Below are positions 1 to 12,447 of a DNA stretch of 64,000 bases, piece by piece; the first letter of the stretch is position 1; the number at the start of each line of letters is the position of its first letter. The notes under the pieces are model-generated. The model had not been told where the DNA came from. It saw only the letters and a program-made list of their open reading frames with translations, and searched no databases. The position numbers and the translations under genes were made by a program. The stretch lies in NCBI RefSeq assembly GCF_029407905.1, contig NC_073626.1:82983482-83047481 (forward strand). Reading direction: 5' to 3'. Origin of the DNA: Bubalus kerabau (taxonomy: Eukaryota > Chordata > Mammalia > Artiodactyla > Bovidae).

Positions 1-2119
1 AAGAACAAAGTAATTAGATAACTAACGTAGTGTGACAAAAAAGTATGAGACTTGTACCCTGAAACCTTCCTAAATATTTCCAATATAAATTTTTCTTTAG
101 AACCACAGACATTTAAATTATCTGGTTCATTAAAAAATTAATGGAAAATACTAAATTTTATAATTGTTACACAATTTAATAGTCACACTTTCTCTTACAA
201 ATACTATGTTCAACTTCATATTTCTATAAAAGCTCAGCAATTAAGTTCAGTACAGAAATTAAAATTACTCAGAAAGGAAGAAAGCCAGGCCACAAACTGA
301 TAATTTTATGTTCAGTAGTAACTGCATTTATCAGTATAGAATACAATTATAGAATTATTATTTTAAAATCTTTTAAAGACTTAACACACATTTTCCCTTA
401 TAAACCTTTAAACAAAACTCTGTTTTTAAGAAAAAAGTTGGCAAACATTGAAATAACCAAATGATTTTTATAGACATCTAGCTTTATGCAAGTAAGACTC
501 ATTTCCTACCTATGTTCTATCGTGAATACAAAATTTGGATTTCTTTATGAGCTGGACACTATCTAAAAAGAAATTATCACTGGTTTACAAATAGGTAATG
601 CTCAGGATTTTTAGCTGCATATAGTATGTTCTCAGAGTCATTTTGTCCTTTTAGCTAGGAACATACCCTTCAGCAAATTATTGTTACAATTTTTTATACA
701 TTTTTGCAATAAAATAAGTGCTTATAATCAAATATTTTATGTTTTTGTTTTATTCATAGATACCACCCTGAATAATCATTTTTGAGACCCTAAGACATTT
801 GAATACATTTTAAGATTGAATACATTATCATAATGCGGTTATAAAAATCATAGTAGCCAGAGCGCCTTTACAAGGGAGGAAATCTTTTTTGTCTCCAAAG
901 CAATGATTATCTAATCTGTGCAAACAGAGCTGCTTACATGTTTACATATTGAAACCTTAGGATCCACTCAATGTCACTTGCTAGACTTGGGTCCCTAACT
1001 TAAAGCATGTGTCCTCTGCTGTGTGCTGTCTAGGCTTACTGTGAGTAGAGATCATTCCCTTTTAATCAATTTCCATTGCTCAAATGTGTTGCCTTTAACA
1101 GCTAAGTGTTCTTGTGGGTGTTCTGAATCCTTTTGTTTGAGAGACAGCATATCACAAAGGTCAAGAATTTTGGTGATGCTGCCTCAAAGTCTCAGTCACA
1201 TTCTAGGGCAAGCTGAGGCGTTACTAGCCTCCCAGAAGCAGGAATTCTAGAAGCAAGTGGAAACTTGATACGCATGTGGACTTAGGAAACTCCAGGAACA
1301 GATGAAAAGGAGAGCTTGTCCATCTGGAAGATTACTGCCTCCTGATAGAAGGAGAGATTAACACATAGGTTCATACTCTGAAGTTCATACCCAGGTATAG
1401 CAGCAATAAATCATGTAGGCTACATATATGAAATTGTCACTCTTTTAGTTTTATTCAATATTCTTTATGTAGCTTTGTAACTTCTTTGGAGTATTTGAGT
1501 GGTAAAATTCATTTCCCACACATACCATTATATTAATTGGTTAAAATGGATTTCTATCAGGTTGCAGGATTTCTTAGATGACTCAGGATATCTGGTCTCT
1601 GGAACCATCGAGAGGAAATGGTCATTTGAAGCATCTCTGCTATATCGATATACGATTATATAGATCAAGAACTGTAACCATGTACTCTTTTCTGAATAGG
1701 AGTAGAATGTTCCTAAAGTAGAGGCACATGTGATATATTGATCTGAACTTGAGACAAATACAGAGCACCTGGTAAATCATGGAATCTTTCAGGAAAAATT
1801 AAGAGGTATAGACATGACACAGAAGCTAAACAAATATTTGGTTATTATTCCTGACTAAAACAACAAAAGTCTTCTGAACTGAAACAAGGCAGGGAGGAGG
1901 GACCAAAAAAAGAAAAAGAAAATGATTTTCCCACAGCTGGTCTTCATCCTGCTCACTCATTCCACCATGTTGGGCTCTGTGCCAAGTTAATAAAACATCA
2001 TTAAATGCTAAATACTAGATTGTTGTAGAAAATAAAATCATAGATTCAGAATTTAAAATAAGACTTTGTCATTAATTATTTTTAAAAATTTAATGCAGAA
2101 AGAAAAAAATGGCTATTTT
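1..2119. other. No gene or recognisable repeat
   Basis: AT-rich sequence on both strands. The only open frame with a start is 75 codons (1,023-1,250 +) and has no motif I recognise. I see no splice-flanked exon, promoter cluster or known interspersed repeat. It may be intergenic or intronic. Confidence 0.5.
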
Positions 2120-2245
2120 ATCTATTGTTGCATAACAATACTACCACAAAGTTAGTAACTTAAACAAGACATGTTTATGGTATCATTTCCTGTGGACACT
2201 GCGTAGTTGAGTAATCTGCAGTTGGGTTGCAAAGAGCTACAATCA
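2120..2245. repeat. Ancient mammalian repeat, ERVL-LTR-like fragment
   Basis: The stretch 'acaaagttagtaacttaaac' resembles a segment at 11,140-11,180 in this window and old mammalian LTR-type repeats with the theme 'accacaaacttagtggctta'. The family name is uncertain. It is short and strongly diverged. Confidence 0.35.
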
Positions 2246-2254
2246 ACGTATCAG

Positions 2255-2500
2255 ACAGGGTTGCTAGTGCCAAGCATTGTATTAGGTACTGCTGCTCCTG
2301 CTGCTGTTGCTAAGTTGCTTCACTCGTGTCCGACTCTGTGCGACCCCCATAGATGGCAGCCCACCAGGCTCCTCCATCCATGGGATTTTCCAAGCAAGAG
2401 TACTGGAGTGGGTTGCCATTGCCTTCTCCATATTAGGTACTAGAGATACAAATATGAAAAATCTGAACACAATCCATTCCTCCATGGATTTTATCATCTA
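2255..2500. repeat. Old MIR/L2-like fragment split by a SINE
   Basis: The pieces 'gccaagcattgtattaggta' and, after the SINE, 'agatacaaatatgaaaaatc' read like one continuous ancient mammalian repeat of the 'gccaggcactgtgctaggtactggggatacaaagatgaa' type. A ruminant SINE now separates them. Confidence 0.4.
2291..2430 (-). mobile_element. BOV-A2/BovA-type SINE monomer
   Basis: Read on the minus strand it carries the BovA body (ggcaacccactccagtactc, cccatggatggaggagcctg) and ends in the (AGC)n tail typical of BOV-A2. It is flanked by perfect 11-bp target-site duplications TATTAGGTACT at 2,280-2,290 and 2,431-2,441. It sits inside an older mammalian repeat. Confidence 0.9.
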
Positions 2501-3526
2501 ATGGGAGATTTTCACCCATGGATAGATGATTTCAGCATATTGTGTTATTTAGGATATAGATGAGCTAGGATTTGGATATGTGTGGTAAGTTAAGGGGGCC
2601 AGTCAATATGAACACCTGGCTTTTAACTTAAGCATCTATGTAGCTTGTGAGCTATGCATTGATGTTGAATATGAAGAACTGTTAACAGCTCACCATTAAA
2701 AATACCTCCATAGAATAAGATAATGACACTTTACTAATATTCATAAAGTTTGTTTTCTATTATACATTTACATATAAATAAATATATACAGGCATTGTAA
2801 AAATCTCTGCTATAGAACTTGTTTCCTTTTCTTTTGTCTTAATTAGCAATGCCATTCCCCTGACATGGTTCATTGAGCCAAGAGTATTTATCCAACCCCA
2901 GAGGAACTAATCCATAAACCAATCTGAATTAATCAGGTTCCCTTTTGAGAATATGAACTAAGATATGTGGAAACCTAATAAGCTGCTAGCTGAGGTAATG
3001 GCAGATCATTAGAGTAAAGGTCCATGAACTTCTACAGATGAGCTCCCTGGAGCTTCATGTTTTCCAGTAGTACTGAAATCTGGTTGTTCTGTTTTTCTTT
3101 AAACTTTAAAAATATGACTTTTTACAATAAATATCTTTAACTTGCATTAAGTAGGCCTTTATTGTCTTCAAACAAGTTTTCCTGCCTAAAATATTTTGAA
3201 GACATTGATGTCTATTAGAAAAACCAAGGAGCAAATCCTATGACTCAATTCTGATAGCATGGGTTTTGTTGCTACCTGAATTTCAAAACAGAAAAACCGT
3301 CTAGATTAAGGAACCATATTTTCCAAATCCAATTTCTTCTTTTATGGGTCTTTTGTATATCCCAGTATTTTCATTAGCAATGTAAATTTGTATTTGTTGG
3401 TTTTCCAATAATACGGTAGAATACTAAAGGAAGAGGATCAAGGTTCTTTGGTGATCCCAGAGTACCTAGGGAATAGGAGTTTAATACTTGTCGGCTTTTT
3501 AATTAGCTTTTGGTATTATTAAATTT
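2501..3526. other. No gene or recognisable repeat
   Basis: AT-rich sequence without open frames of note. I see no repeat family that I can name. Confidence 0.45.
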
Positions 3527-3591
3527 CATGGGCAGAGGAGCCCAGTGGGCTACAGTCCATAGAGCCACAGAGTTGGACACAGCAGACCGGC
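3527..3591 (+). mobile_element. Bov SINE 3'-end fragment
   Basis: Contains the diagnostic 3' segment of Bov SINEs/BovB (gcagaggagcccagtgggct, acagtccatagagccacaga, gttggacac) in plus orientation. It is about 65 bp and degraded. No target-site duplication is evident. Confidence 0.75.
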
Positions 3592-3790
3592 TACATGCAC
3601 ACATACACATTATTTTCATAGAGAAAAAAATTGTGTTCCACTAAATGCAGAAGAAACCAAGTCTTCACTCATAACATAAAGCAAGGGTCATATTTATAAT
3701 TACATGTCATTCAAGGAGGAAGGTGACTGAATTCTGAATGGATTATTTCAAATTATTATGAGGGGCTAGAATATTTTTTTTAACCTTTAA

Positions 3791-3967
3791 GCTCTGAGTG
3801 ACTGAGACCCATTTTTGAGTTAAATCTTCTCCTTCGGAGATCACAAACTCTGCAACAACCTCTCTAAGCTGTCAGTAACTTGTCCATACATCTTCATATC
3901 TAATCAATATAATAGAGTTAAAAACTGGCTATTTAAGATTATATGTTTACTGATCCAAAATTCATTT
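3791..3967 (+). repeat. 177-bp direct repeat, copy 1
   Basis: Matches 4,618-4,794 over 177 bp with a single difference (actcTgc here, actcGgc in copy 2). The left part resembles the U5 end of an LTR; the right part (from about 3,857) looks like ordinary flanking DNA. The copies are 827 bp apart in the same orientation. Confidence 0.95.
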
Positions 3968-4682
3968 CCTCAGGGGTTTTACAAAATTAAGGCAATTTTT
4001 GTTCAGCAAGTGTGATGTATCTGTTAAGTGAACTATATTGAGATTTTAGGGAATACTCTAGAGAACCTAGTTAAATACGGTTATGTACTGAGAGTTAACT
4101 TAGGCAGAGAGTCCAAGGCCCTTTAAGGAGGAGGTGAACCTTTTTGCTCATGCCTTCCTTAAGCCTTATGCAACAAGGTATCTTGCCCAATAACTGGCCT
4201 TTCTTTAGGTCCTGGAGCTGAAAATTACACTGCAAGACAATGTCTTACTTAAGGAAATGCTTCTCTCAGGCTCAATGTTATTGATTTTAATTGTAACAAA
4301 TCTTGCCTGGGAACCTGTTTCTCAAGAATTGTACCCCTGATTACACAGCAACAGTATATCTCACAGAGAGAGGTTGCCAGGAATTTGCTCCTTACGGCTA
4401 ACATTGTACTGAAGTTATCTCAGGAATATATGACTTGGGAAAGGGTCTATGGAACTCTTACAACCTTGAGCTATTCTTTTTACCTATTCTCAGCAGCCAT
4501 TTGAGAAGTATATAAGGCCCTGCTTAAACTAGTGAGGGTGAGCTCTCTTTCTACCCGTTTCCAATGTCTATGTCAGAAGTGTTCTCTGTCCTGTCACTTT
4601 AAATTTTGCTGTGCAAAGCTCTGAGTGACTGAGACCCATTTTTGAGTTAAATCTTCTCCTTCGGAGATCACAAACTCGGCAA
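3968..4682 (+). mobile_element. Probable solo LTR or LTR fragment of an endogenous retrovirus
   Basis: Non-coding block with LTR-like order: a TATA box (TATATAAGG, 4,509-4,517), a pyrimidine-rich leader, then a U5-like 3' part (gctctgagtgactgagaccc; cttctccttcggagatcaca) ending ...CGGCAACA near 4,682. No gag/pol/env sequence is present. The 5' boundary and target-site duplication are not clear. The U5-like end is duplicated upstream (3,791-3,967), so the locus was rearranged after insertion. Confidence 0.5.
4509..4517 (+). promoter_or_regulatory. TATA box of the LTR-like block
   Basis: TATATAAGG followed about 100 bp later by U5-like sequence. It is an LTR-type promoter candidate. There is no evidence that it is active. 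Confidence 0.35.
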
Positions 4683-4794
4683 CAACCTCTCTAAGCTGTC
4701 AGTAACTTGTCCATACATCTTCATATCTAATCAATATAATAGAGTTAAAAACTGGCTATTTAAGATTATATGTTTACTGATCCAAAATTCATTT
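4618..4794 (+). repeat. 177-bp direct repeat, copy 2
   Basis: Second copy of the segment at 3,791-3,967. Here the LTR-like U5 is in its expected place downstream of the TATA box. This copy is therefore probably the original and the upstream one the duplicate. Confidence 0.9.
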
Positions 4795-4799
4795 TTTTC

Positions 4800-4930
4800 T
4801 TCCAAATATTACTGTGAATTTATTCAGGACATATTTAGGATCACGTTCTAACTATGAGGCATTGTGCTAGGAATAGGTCTTCTGTGGGAGACAAGACACA
4901 GAATCTGACTTCAAGGATCTTACAACCCAC
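4800..4930 (+). repeat. Old MIR/L2-class fragment
   Basis: Phrases such as 'attgtgctaggaataggtct' and 'tcaaggatcttacaacccac' follow the order of an ancient mammalian repeat. It is heavily diverged and the family is uncertain. Confidence 0.35.
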
Positions 4931-7900
4931 TGTAAGTTTATATATACACTTATAATTAATTTAAATACAAAAGACAAAACAATCTATGTGGACAATGTTT
5001 TAAATGATTTGTGTCGTCACTGACTCCACTTCTTCTGATATTTTTATGATAAACGATGGCACCCAGAACTAGTAAATCTTCCCCTTCCACCCTTAAAAGC
5101 TCTTTTTCTTGTTTTCTGCTTTTATGTTAACTATGCCATTTGACTTAAATATAACATTTGAAGGTATAAATATATGTAGAAAGTTTAAATCCATTGACAA
5201 CTAATTTCATAATTTAGAATCTGATTACTTTCTCCGTAGTGAAGATATTACTTTCATGGTGGCAAATGTACTGGAAGATGTATGGAAAGGTGCTTTGGGA
5301 GTGTTTGAGATTGAGACATTTCAGGGCATTATTTCATCAGATAATGTTATTCAGCTAACAAGCAAGAGAAAATCTGGACTGGCAGATTAAAGAATCGATC
5401 AACCAGATTAACAGAGGAGAGTTGCCCTTGAAAATCATCTTTGTCATGAAAATATTACCAGAAATAAAAAACAGTAAGGCTAAATTCAACTACACCATCG
5501 GGTATCAGAATTTCTCTAAATGTCACATTTTTCTTCCAGTTTTGCTTTGCATGAGGTCATTTTCACCACTTATTTAAAATAGTTGTTTTCAGTTTATATT
5601 CAGATATTAAAATGTAGGTATTGAATACATTAAAGTTGTTTTTCTCTTCATTATTCATAATATCAAATCCCTGGAGAAGCTCATAAAATCTTTGAATTTT
5701 AGGTCAACTTCCTGGACACTTCTGAGACAGATCAATTTACTTCTTTCCTCCTTCTGAGCCACCTTCCAAAGGAGACACTAACAATATGACTTATGATTTC
5801 AGCCCCACTTAATTCCTTCTACCTGAACTATTCCTTTTATCTGAAACATTTTCTTCATCTGAAATACTTCTTCATTAGTTGAGTCATTTAAACTACACCC
5901 GCTATCCTTTTCCCCTTCACCCAGCTTTATAACAGAACATTCTTCATTCATTTTCTTTAATTCTACACTAAAAAATAAGACTTTCCAATTTTAAATGTCA
6001 CTTCATTCATACATAATGAATCTGTCCCCAGAAAACTTTTTACAGTATCAGATATGAAAGAATTTTTCTTGTTAGCTTTTTCACTCAATAAAACGATTTT
6101 TATAGGACAACTAGAAACACATTGTTCAGAATATCTCAAGTCAAAAATCACAAACCTTAAAACTTCAGCCAAATGTCACCTTTCCAAAATGTTTTACATA
6201 TTTTTAGTTGCTGAAACAACTACATTGGCCAAAAGAGTGTTATTTCTAAAGCAGCAAATGGAATAGTGAATCTATGTTTTTTTTAAAAAAAAAATCTGTT
6301 TCCTAAGAGGTTTCTTAGCTTAGTGAAAACATAGAACTTGAAAACAACACTAAGTGAAACAACTTATTTTATTAGTTTTTTTTTTTTCCTTTTTTACCAA
6401 ATACTGAGAATTGGTATAATGTCAAACAAAAAGAGTGACCATATATAAAATCATCCTGTGAGTGCAAACATATGTTTAATTACCAGGATCACTGCTCTTT
6501 TTTAAAATCTTGCTCACTTGAGCTAGAATGTTTGGGCTTGCCACCTCATCTTATTAAGAAACAGAAATTTGATATAAATGATGTGTTTCCACCTGTGTCT
6601 CTAAATAAGTTTCATGTTTTCTAAGTATTTATACAGGCTTCTTGTGATTCTTTTCTAAATCTAAATTCATAAAGAAACATTACGCTTCAGTTAATTACAG
6701 AAGCCACAGGCAGTTAACAGTTTGCCAATGTTGTTTGTAGTTTGGTTGCTTGAAAATGTCTATTTAGCTGAAGACTTTAGGCTTATAACGAGAAAAGAAA
6801 AAGAGAAAAACCATGTTTGTCTATTTAATGTTCCAACATGGGGTCTCTTTCTAGAGCTGACATATCTACCTTAATTAGTCCAATCATGTAAACCATATCT
6901 GTTATCTTGATCACACATACATTTATCTGCTTTCTCTTAGGTACTCATTTTTCTCATTAACATACTTCACATGCTAATTCCAACAGTTTGGTTCTTTATC
7001 TTAATCCAATGCCAGCCTTTCTCTTCCTCTAAAAAGGATGTTTTTCTCCTCTTACAGGTCAAAATTATGAATATTTGCAGTTCCTCTCAAGTGTAAAGTG
7101 TTGTTACAGTTTTTCAGGTACTATACTTTGGATCACAAATGAATTTGGTAATTAAGTTTTTTTGTTTACTATTTATTTTCTAACATAAAATGGAAGAGGT
7201 AAGTAAGATTAGGTTTAAGAATTGGTAAAGCTTTGGGCAAATCCCAGCTATAGACACTTGATATGTTTGTGTGTCTTATTTTTTCTTAATGGTAATTTTC
7301 AGTCCTTTAAATAAGAAATCTTTCTTAGGTTATTATGGGAACCAACTTATTCTATTTTCTTACATCAAGTTCAGTTCACACATTTATAGCCTGCCTGGTC
7401 CCTGTAGGCATCTAAGTTTACAATTCTGAGATAGAAGAGATCTAACGTTCCATAGAGCCATAGCAAGGTAATAAACTGAAGAGATTTTTTTTTTCTTACA
7501 GTACATTCAATTCCATTACTGATTTGTTATTAAACATTAGACCATGAAACTGAGATATTAGGACATTAAATGTGGACAAACAATATAAGTCCCATTAGCC
7601 TACAGGGGAAGCAATGAATGATCTCATTTAATTTGTGGAAAGTTGAATAGCAGCAACTCTGCAAATGAAATTAAGTGCTAAGCCTCATTGAATGAGCTCA
7701 GAGTTCTCCAAGGGGAGATCTGAGTTCCAGGATACAGCAAATAACAGGCAATGTCTTTAACTTAGCTGTAATTTTGGAATTGTTAGTTGACGGAAGATAT
7801 TAAGAAGAAGGATGTAAATGATCTAGCCCTACAGGAGGTTTGAAGTGCCCATGTCAATGAAGCTCTCAAGGTTCTAAAGTGAAATAAAAATGTTAGATTT

Positions 7901-8554
7901 TTATTTTTACTGTCCATTGATTGCATAATTTCTAGTTTGCCTACTTATTTCTGTATCTCTTCCCAAAAAGCTAGGTTTAAATTTTGGTGAGATTCTTAAT
8001 CAGACCTTTCCTCTCAAGAGGTTCAATGATCCTTTCTTTTTTATAACTACTTTAATCATTTTTGACACTTTCTGCTCTACCATCGCTTTGGCACATTTGC
8101 TGATTTCCATGAATCATAAATTCTGGGATATACTGAAGTATCTGACACTTCCACTCAGCTTACTTTGACAATTTATCTTAAAAATATATGCAGGTGAAAG
8201 TAAGGTTGTTATGTAGAGGTTATAAATGGGGCAAAGTGCAGGCAGCTTATGGTTCTGCAATGAAAACTGTATAATTTTGCATGCAACCTTTGGCATAACT
8301 ACTCTCTGTCTAGTTCAACCATTATAGATAGTAGACATTTAAACAATTTTATTTTGTACAGACTTTTTATCAGAGTCATGTAAAAGTTTCTTCCAATGGT
8401 TGTTTAGTCTATAATTTCAGACATGGCAACTATCCCACCCTTATAGCAGTAGAGATTTTCTTATTTCTTTTCTTGTTTTTATGAATTTGTTAAGAAATAC
8501 CCTTGTTTTCATGCACCTGTCAGATCTGGTTTATTGGATGGAGCACTAAGGATG
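4931..8554. other. Unrecognised AT-rich DNA, no gene
   Basis: Frames of 60-70 codons (for example 5,963-6,172 - and 6,054-6,266 +) overlap on opposite strands and have no motif or codon bias that I can defend. Homopolymer runs occur near 6,270-6,295 and 6,378. I recognise no interspersed repeat. Confidence 0.45.
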
Positions 8555-8790
8555 GAAATAGAAGATATGACTTTGAGTCTAAACTCTGATATTTGATAGC
8601 TTGACAGTTTCTTAGAGGAATTCCTTAATTTCAATGATTGCTCATTTTCACATGAGGTCAATGGGACTAAAAGTATCTTTCATATCAAGTTGTCAAGAGT
8701 ACTAAATAAAGTAACAGGTGTGAAAGAATCCTGTAAATGGTTGATCACTAGGTTAGATACTGATACTAGTAATTTCTGCTAGAAATTACA
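8555..8790 (+). repeat. MIR SINE (ancient)
   Basis: Order matches a MIR core: 'gactttgagtctaaactctg' ... 'gcttgacagtttcttagagg' ... 'gctcattttcacatgaggtc' ... 'agtactaaataaagtaacag'. It is very diverged with no target-site duplication, as expected for its age. Confidence 0.55.
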
Positions 8791-9650
8791 TTGAGATTTA
8801 GCAAAAGTTTAAATGGCAATTAACTCTGTGAATTGGGCTCATTCATATTGGCTTGAATGTTCCAGTTAATTATAAGGCAATAAATAAAGTTACTCTGCTA
8901 CTTTCAAATAACCATGAAATAACTTGTCTAGACAGGCTGATGGTGGGGCTATGTAAAGCTCTTCTAGTAATCTCATTGTATCCAAGTTCCAAGGAAATGG
9001 CTAATGGTCTTAAAATTAACTTTTAAAACAAATTGAAGGTTAATACTATTCTGATAGAAATTTCTCTATATAATTTTAAGGTAAGCTTCTTTTAAAAGCT
9101 TATAAATAACATGACAACAAAGTAAAATGATGTGACTCATTCAGCCCTCCTAGAAAACCCTAATAGCATGTTTTTCATTGAAATATAATTCACAATGCAA
9201 TGAATTACACAGATCTGAACAGTGAAACTTGATGAGATTAACATATGTATAAGTATGTAACCTGCATCTTAGAAAAATATAGAATATTTCTATTATTTCA
9301 GAAAGTTCCCCATGCTTATTCCAGTTAATATCCCCATATGTAACCACTGTGATTGTCCTTAATAGATGATTTCACTTAAACTTCATAAAAATGGAATACC
9401 ACATGTACTTTTTTTGTGTCTGTCTTCAAAATATTTTAGTTGTTCATCAATATAGACTTGCTTATTTATTTTTGTTTATTGCTAAGCAGAATTCTACTGA
9501 TTGAGTATATAATAATGTTATTTCACTTTCATGTTAATTGGATATCTGTGTTGTATTTAGTCTTTGGACAATAAAAAATAAAACTTTTTTAATAGACATA
9601 TATTTCCTTTCTTTCTAGAAGTGGTGTCGCTGGGTCATAGGATAAACATG

Positions 9651-9865
9651 TGCTGTGCTGTGCTGAGTTGCTCAGTTATGTCTGACTCTTTGTGACCCCA
9701 TGAACTATAGCCCACCAGGCTCCTCTGTCCATGGGATTCTCCATGCAAGAATATTGGAGTAGGTTGCCATCCCCTCCACCAGGGGATTTTCCTGACCCAG
9801 GGAGCGAACCCAGGTCTCCCACGTTGCAGGTGGCCTATTTATCATCTGAGCCACGAGGGAAGTCC
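9651..9865 (-). mobile_element. Bov-tA SINE
   Basis: Full-length tRNA-derived ruminant SINE in antisense. From the left it has the 3' end (gttgctcagttatgtctgac), the body (gctcctctgtccatgggatt) and the tRNA-like head (catctgagccacgagggaag). The B-box region (gagcgaacccaggtctc) is slightly mutated. A flanking duplication is not certain. Confidence 0.9.
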
Positions 9866-11109
9866 AAGAATGCTGGAGTATGTATTTAATTTTAAAAGAA
9901 AAAGCCAAAATATTATTCAAAATAGTTGCAGTATTTTACACTTCCACCTGTAATGAATGCTTCAGGTGCTCTGAGCCCTCGTCAAACTTTTACATAGTCT
10001 TAGCCATTTTACTTTTAGCCATTTTATTTAGTGCATGTGATATAGAATCTCATACTGGTTTTAATCTGATATTTACTGATGACTAAAGATTTTGAACACA
10101 TTTTTATATAATAATTATTTGGCTACTCATATATCTTCTTCTCTGAAGCTTTTTCATTTGTCCATTTTTAAAGTTAATCTGTTTGTTTTCTTAGTACAGA
10201 TTTGTAGAGATTCTTTTTTTATTCTAAATCAAGGGCCGTTATCAAACAGATGTACCAAGAACTCTTTCTCCCAGTTTGTACTGCTTTTTCATTCTCTTAC
10301 TGATGTATATTAACAAGCTGTATATTTAATTTTGATGGAATCCTGTTTATGGCATTTAATTTTACAGTTGGTGTATTTATTGTCACCTCTGAAAATATTT
10401 TGCCTGTCTCAGGTCTTAAAGGTATCCTCCAACGTATTTCTCTAATAAGCATCATAGTTTCAGTGCTTACTTTTAAATATATGATCTATCTCAAACTGAG
10501 GTAGGAGTGAAAATTCTTTTTTCCCCCTATTCAACCAATGTATCCACCATTATTCATTGAAAAGACTATCCTGTTTTTTGAATTGTCTTGGTATCTTTCT
10601 TTAAAGTTATCTATGTCTGGTTTTGTTTCTAGATCTTCTTTTCCCTCTATTGATCTTTTTGTTTATGCTTATGCCTGTGCCACATTATTTGAGATAGTAG
10701 CTTTATACTAAATTTGAAATCAGGTGGTGTGAAGCCTCCAAATAACTTTTTTTCATGATTGTTTTACTATTCTCAGTCCTTTGCTCATCAATATGTTTAA
10801 AATAAACTTGCCTAATTCAACTAAAAATGATTCTGTTAAGATTTTAATCAGAAATAATAGACTAATGTTGAGGGGATCAACATTTTAATTCCCCAAATTC
10901 AGGACCAGGGTATTTATATAGGTAGCACTGGTTTTTTTCACTCTAATTTCTCTTAACAATATTTGGTTGCTATTGGTTTAGCAGTCATACATCTCTTCTG
11001 TTAACAGTATTTTCAACTAATTGTTTATGCTATTAAAAAATTGAATTTTTTTTCTTAATCTCATTCTCTAATTATTTACTTTTAATATATAGGATCATGG
11101 CATACTTTT

Positions 11110-11700
11110 ACATTGCGTTAATTATCTTCTGCTGTGCTAGAAACTACCACAAACTTAGTGGTTTTAAACAACATCCATTTAAAACTCTCATTTCTGTAGG
11201 TAACCAGGCATCACATAACCTGATTCCTTTTATCGGGGCTTTCTAAGATTGAAATCAAGGTGCCCACAATACCAATTTCTCATCTGAAGACTCAAGGGAA
11301 GCATTCACTTTCAAGATCATTCAGGTTACTGGCATAATTCAGTTCTTGCATTTCTGTAAGACTGAGGCTTGGTTTTCCTACTGGCTTCTGTTGGGCATGG
11401 CTCCATGTTCTTAGAAGATAGCCACATTCCTTGCTGTGTGGACCCAGCCATTTTCAAAATGAAGAATCTCCGTGTCAAACCACTCTTCTGCTTTGAATCT
11501 CTCTCATCAGCAAAAAGTTCATTCCATTTAAGAGGTCACCAGATCCACTAAGGATAACCTCTTTAACTAATTTGGGATCTCAATTACATCTGCAAAACTT
11601 CTTCATAAGAGATTAGGGTTTCAGTTAATAACTGGGAGAAAGTACGTGTATACCAAATGGATGGGAATCTTGGGATCATCTTAGAATTTGGCCTACTGTA
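11110..11700. repeat. Ancient ERVL-class LTR-like repeat
   Basis: Begins 'cttctgctgtgctagaaact' and 'accacaaacttagtggtttt', then 'gattgaaatcaaggtgccca' and 'actggcataattcagttctt'. This order matches an ancient mammalian LTR-type repeat (MLT2-like by memory, not confirmed). It interrupts the antisense L1. The open frame at 11,369-11,551 is incidental. Confidence 0.4.
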
Positions 11701-12208
11701 GAATTGACCTTGTATTCAAGAATTTCACTATATCTACTCATTGGTTCTAATATTTGCTTTGTAGAATTATTTATGTAAACAATCAAACTTTGATCATTTT
11801 ACTTCTTTCTTACCAATCTGTATATCCTTTATTTATCTCTATTATTTTATTGGTCAGGACTTTAGTTCATTTTTGATAAAAGTGGTGAAAACATATATCC
11901 ATCTCTATTCTACTTTGTTGAGTGTATTTATCATGAATATATGTAACATATGGTCAAATTTTTTTTAATGCCAGTTTATAATTACATATTACATTTCTTT
12001 AACAGCTAGTGGGTAGTCAGATTTTCTTTCTCCTATCTTGTTAATTCTGGCAGTGATCGGCTAAAACTTTGCAATATTTTACTTTTATTAATAAAAATTG
12101 CGTGAGGACTTACTTTACGGCCTACTATATGTTCTATATTTGATCACTAGTCTATATGCCTTTTAAAATGATGTCTATTCTTTTCTGCAGGATGTCTATT
12201 GTTGGTCA

Positions 12209-12414
12209 TGTGCGTGCTAAGCAGCTTCAGTCGTGTCCGACTCTTTGTGATCCTATGGAAGTAGCCCTCCAGGTTCCTCTGTCCATGGAATTCTCCAGGC
12301 AAGAATACTGGAGTGTGTTGCCATTTCCTCCTCCAGGGGATCTTCCTAAAACAGGGATCAAACCCATGTCGCTTACATCTCTTGCACTGGGAGGTGGGTT
12401 CTTTATCACCAGCA
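12209..12414 (-). mobile_element. Bov-tA SINE
   Basis: Antisense Bov-tA with 'gcagcttcagtcgtgtccga', 'ctctgtccatggaattctcc' and tRNA-head remnants (gggatcaaacccatgtcgct). The terminal part of the tRNA head is lost at about 12,414. It lies 34 bp from the next BovB insertion. Confidence 0.9.
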
Positions 12415-12447
12415 CCAAATAAATATCAAATATGTCAAATAGTTGAT

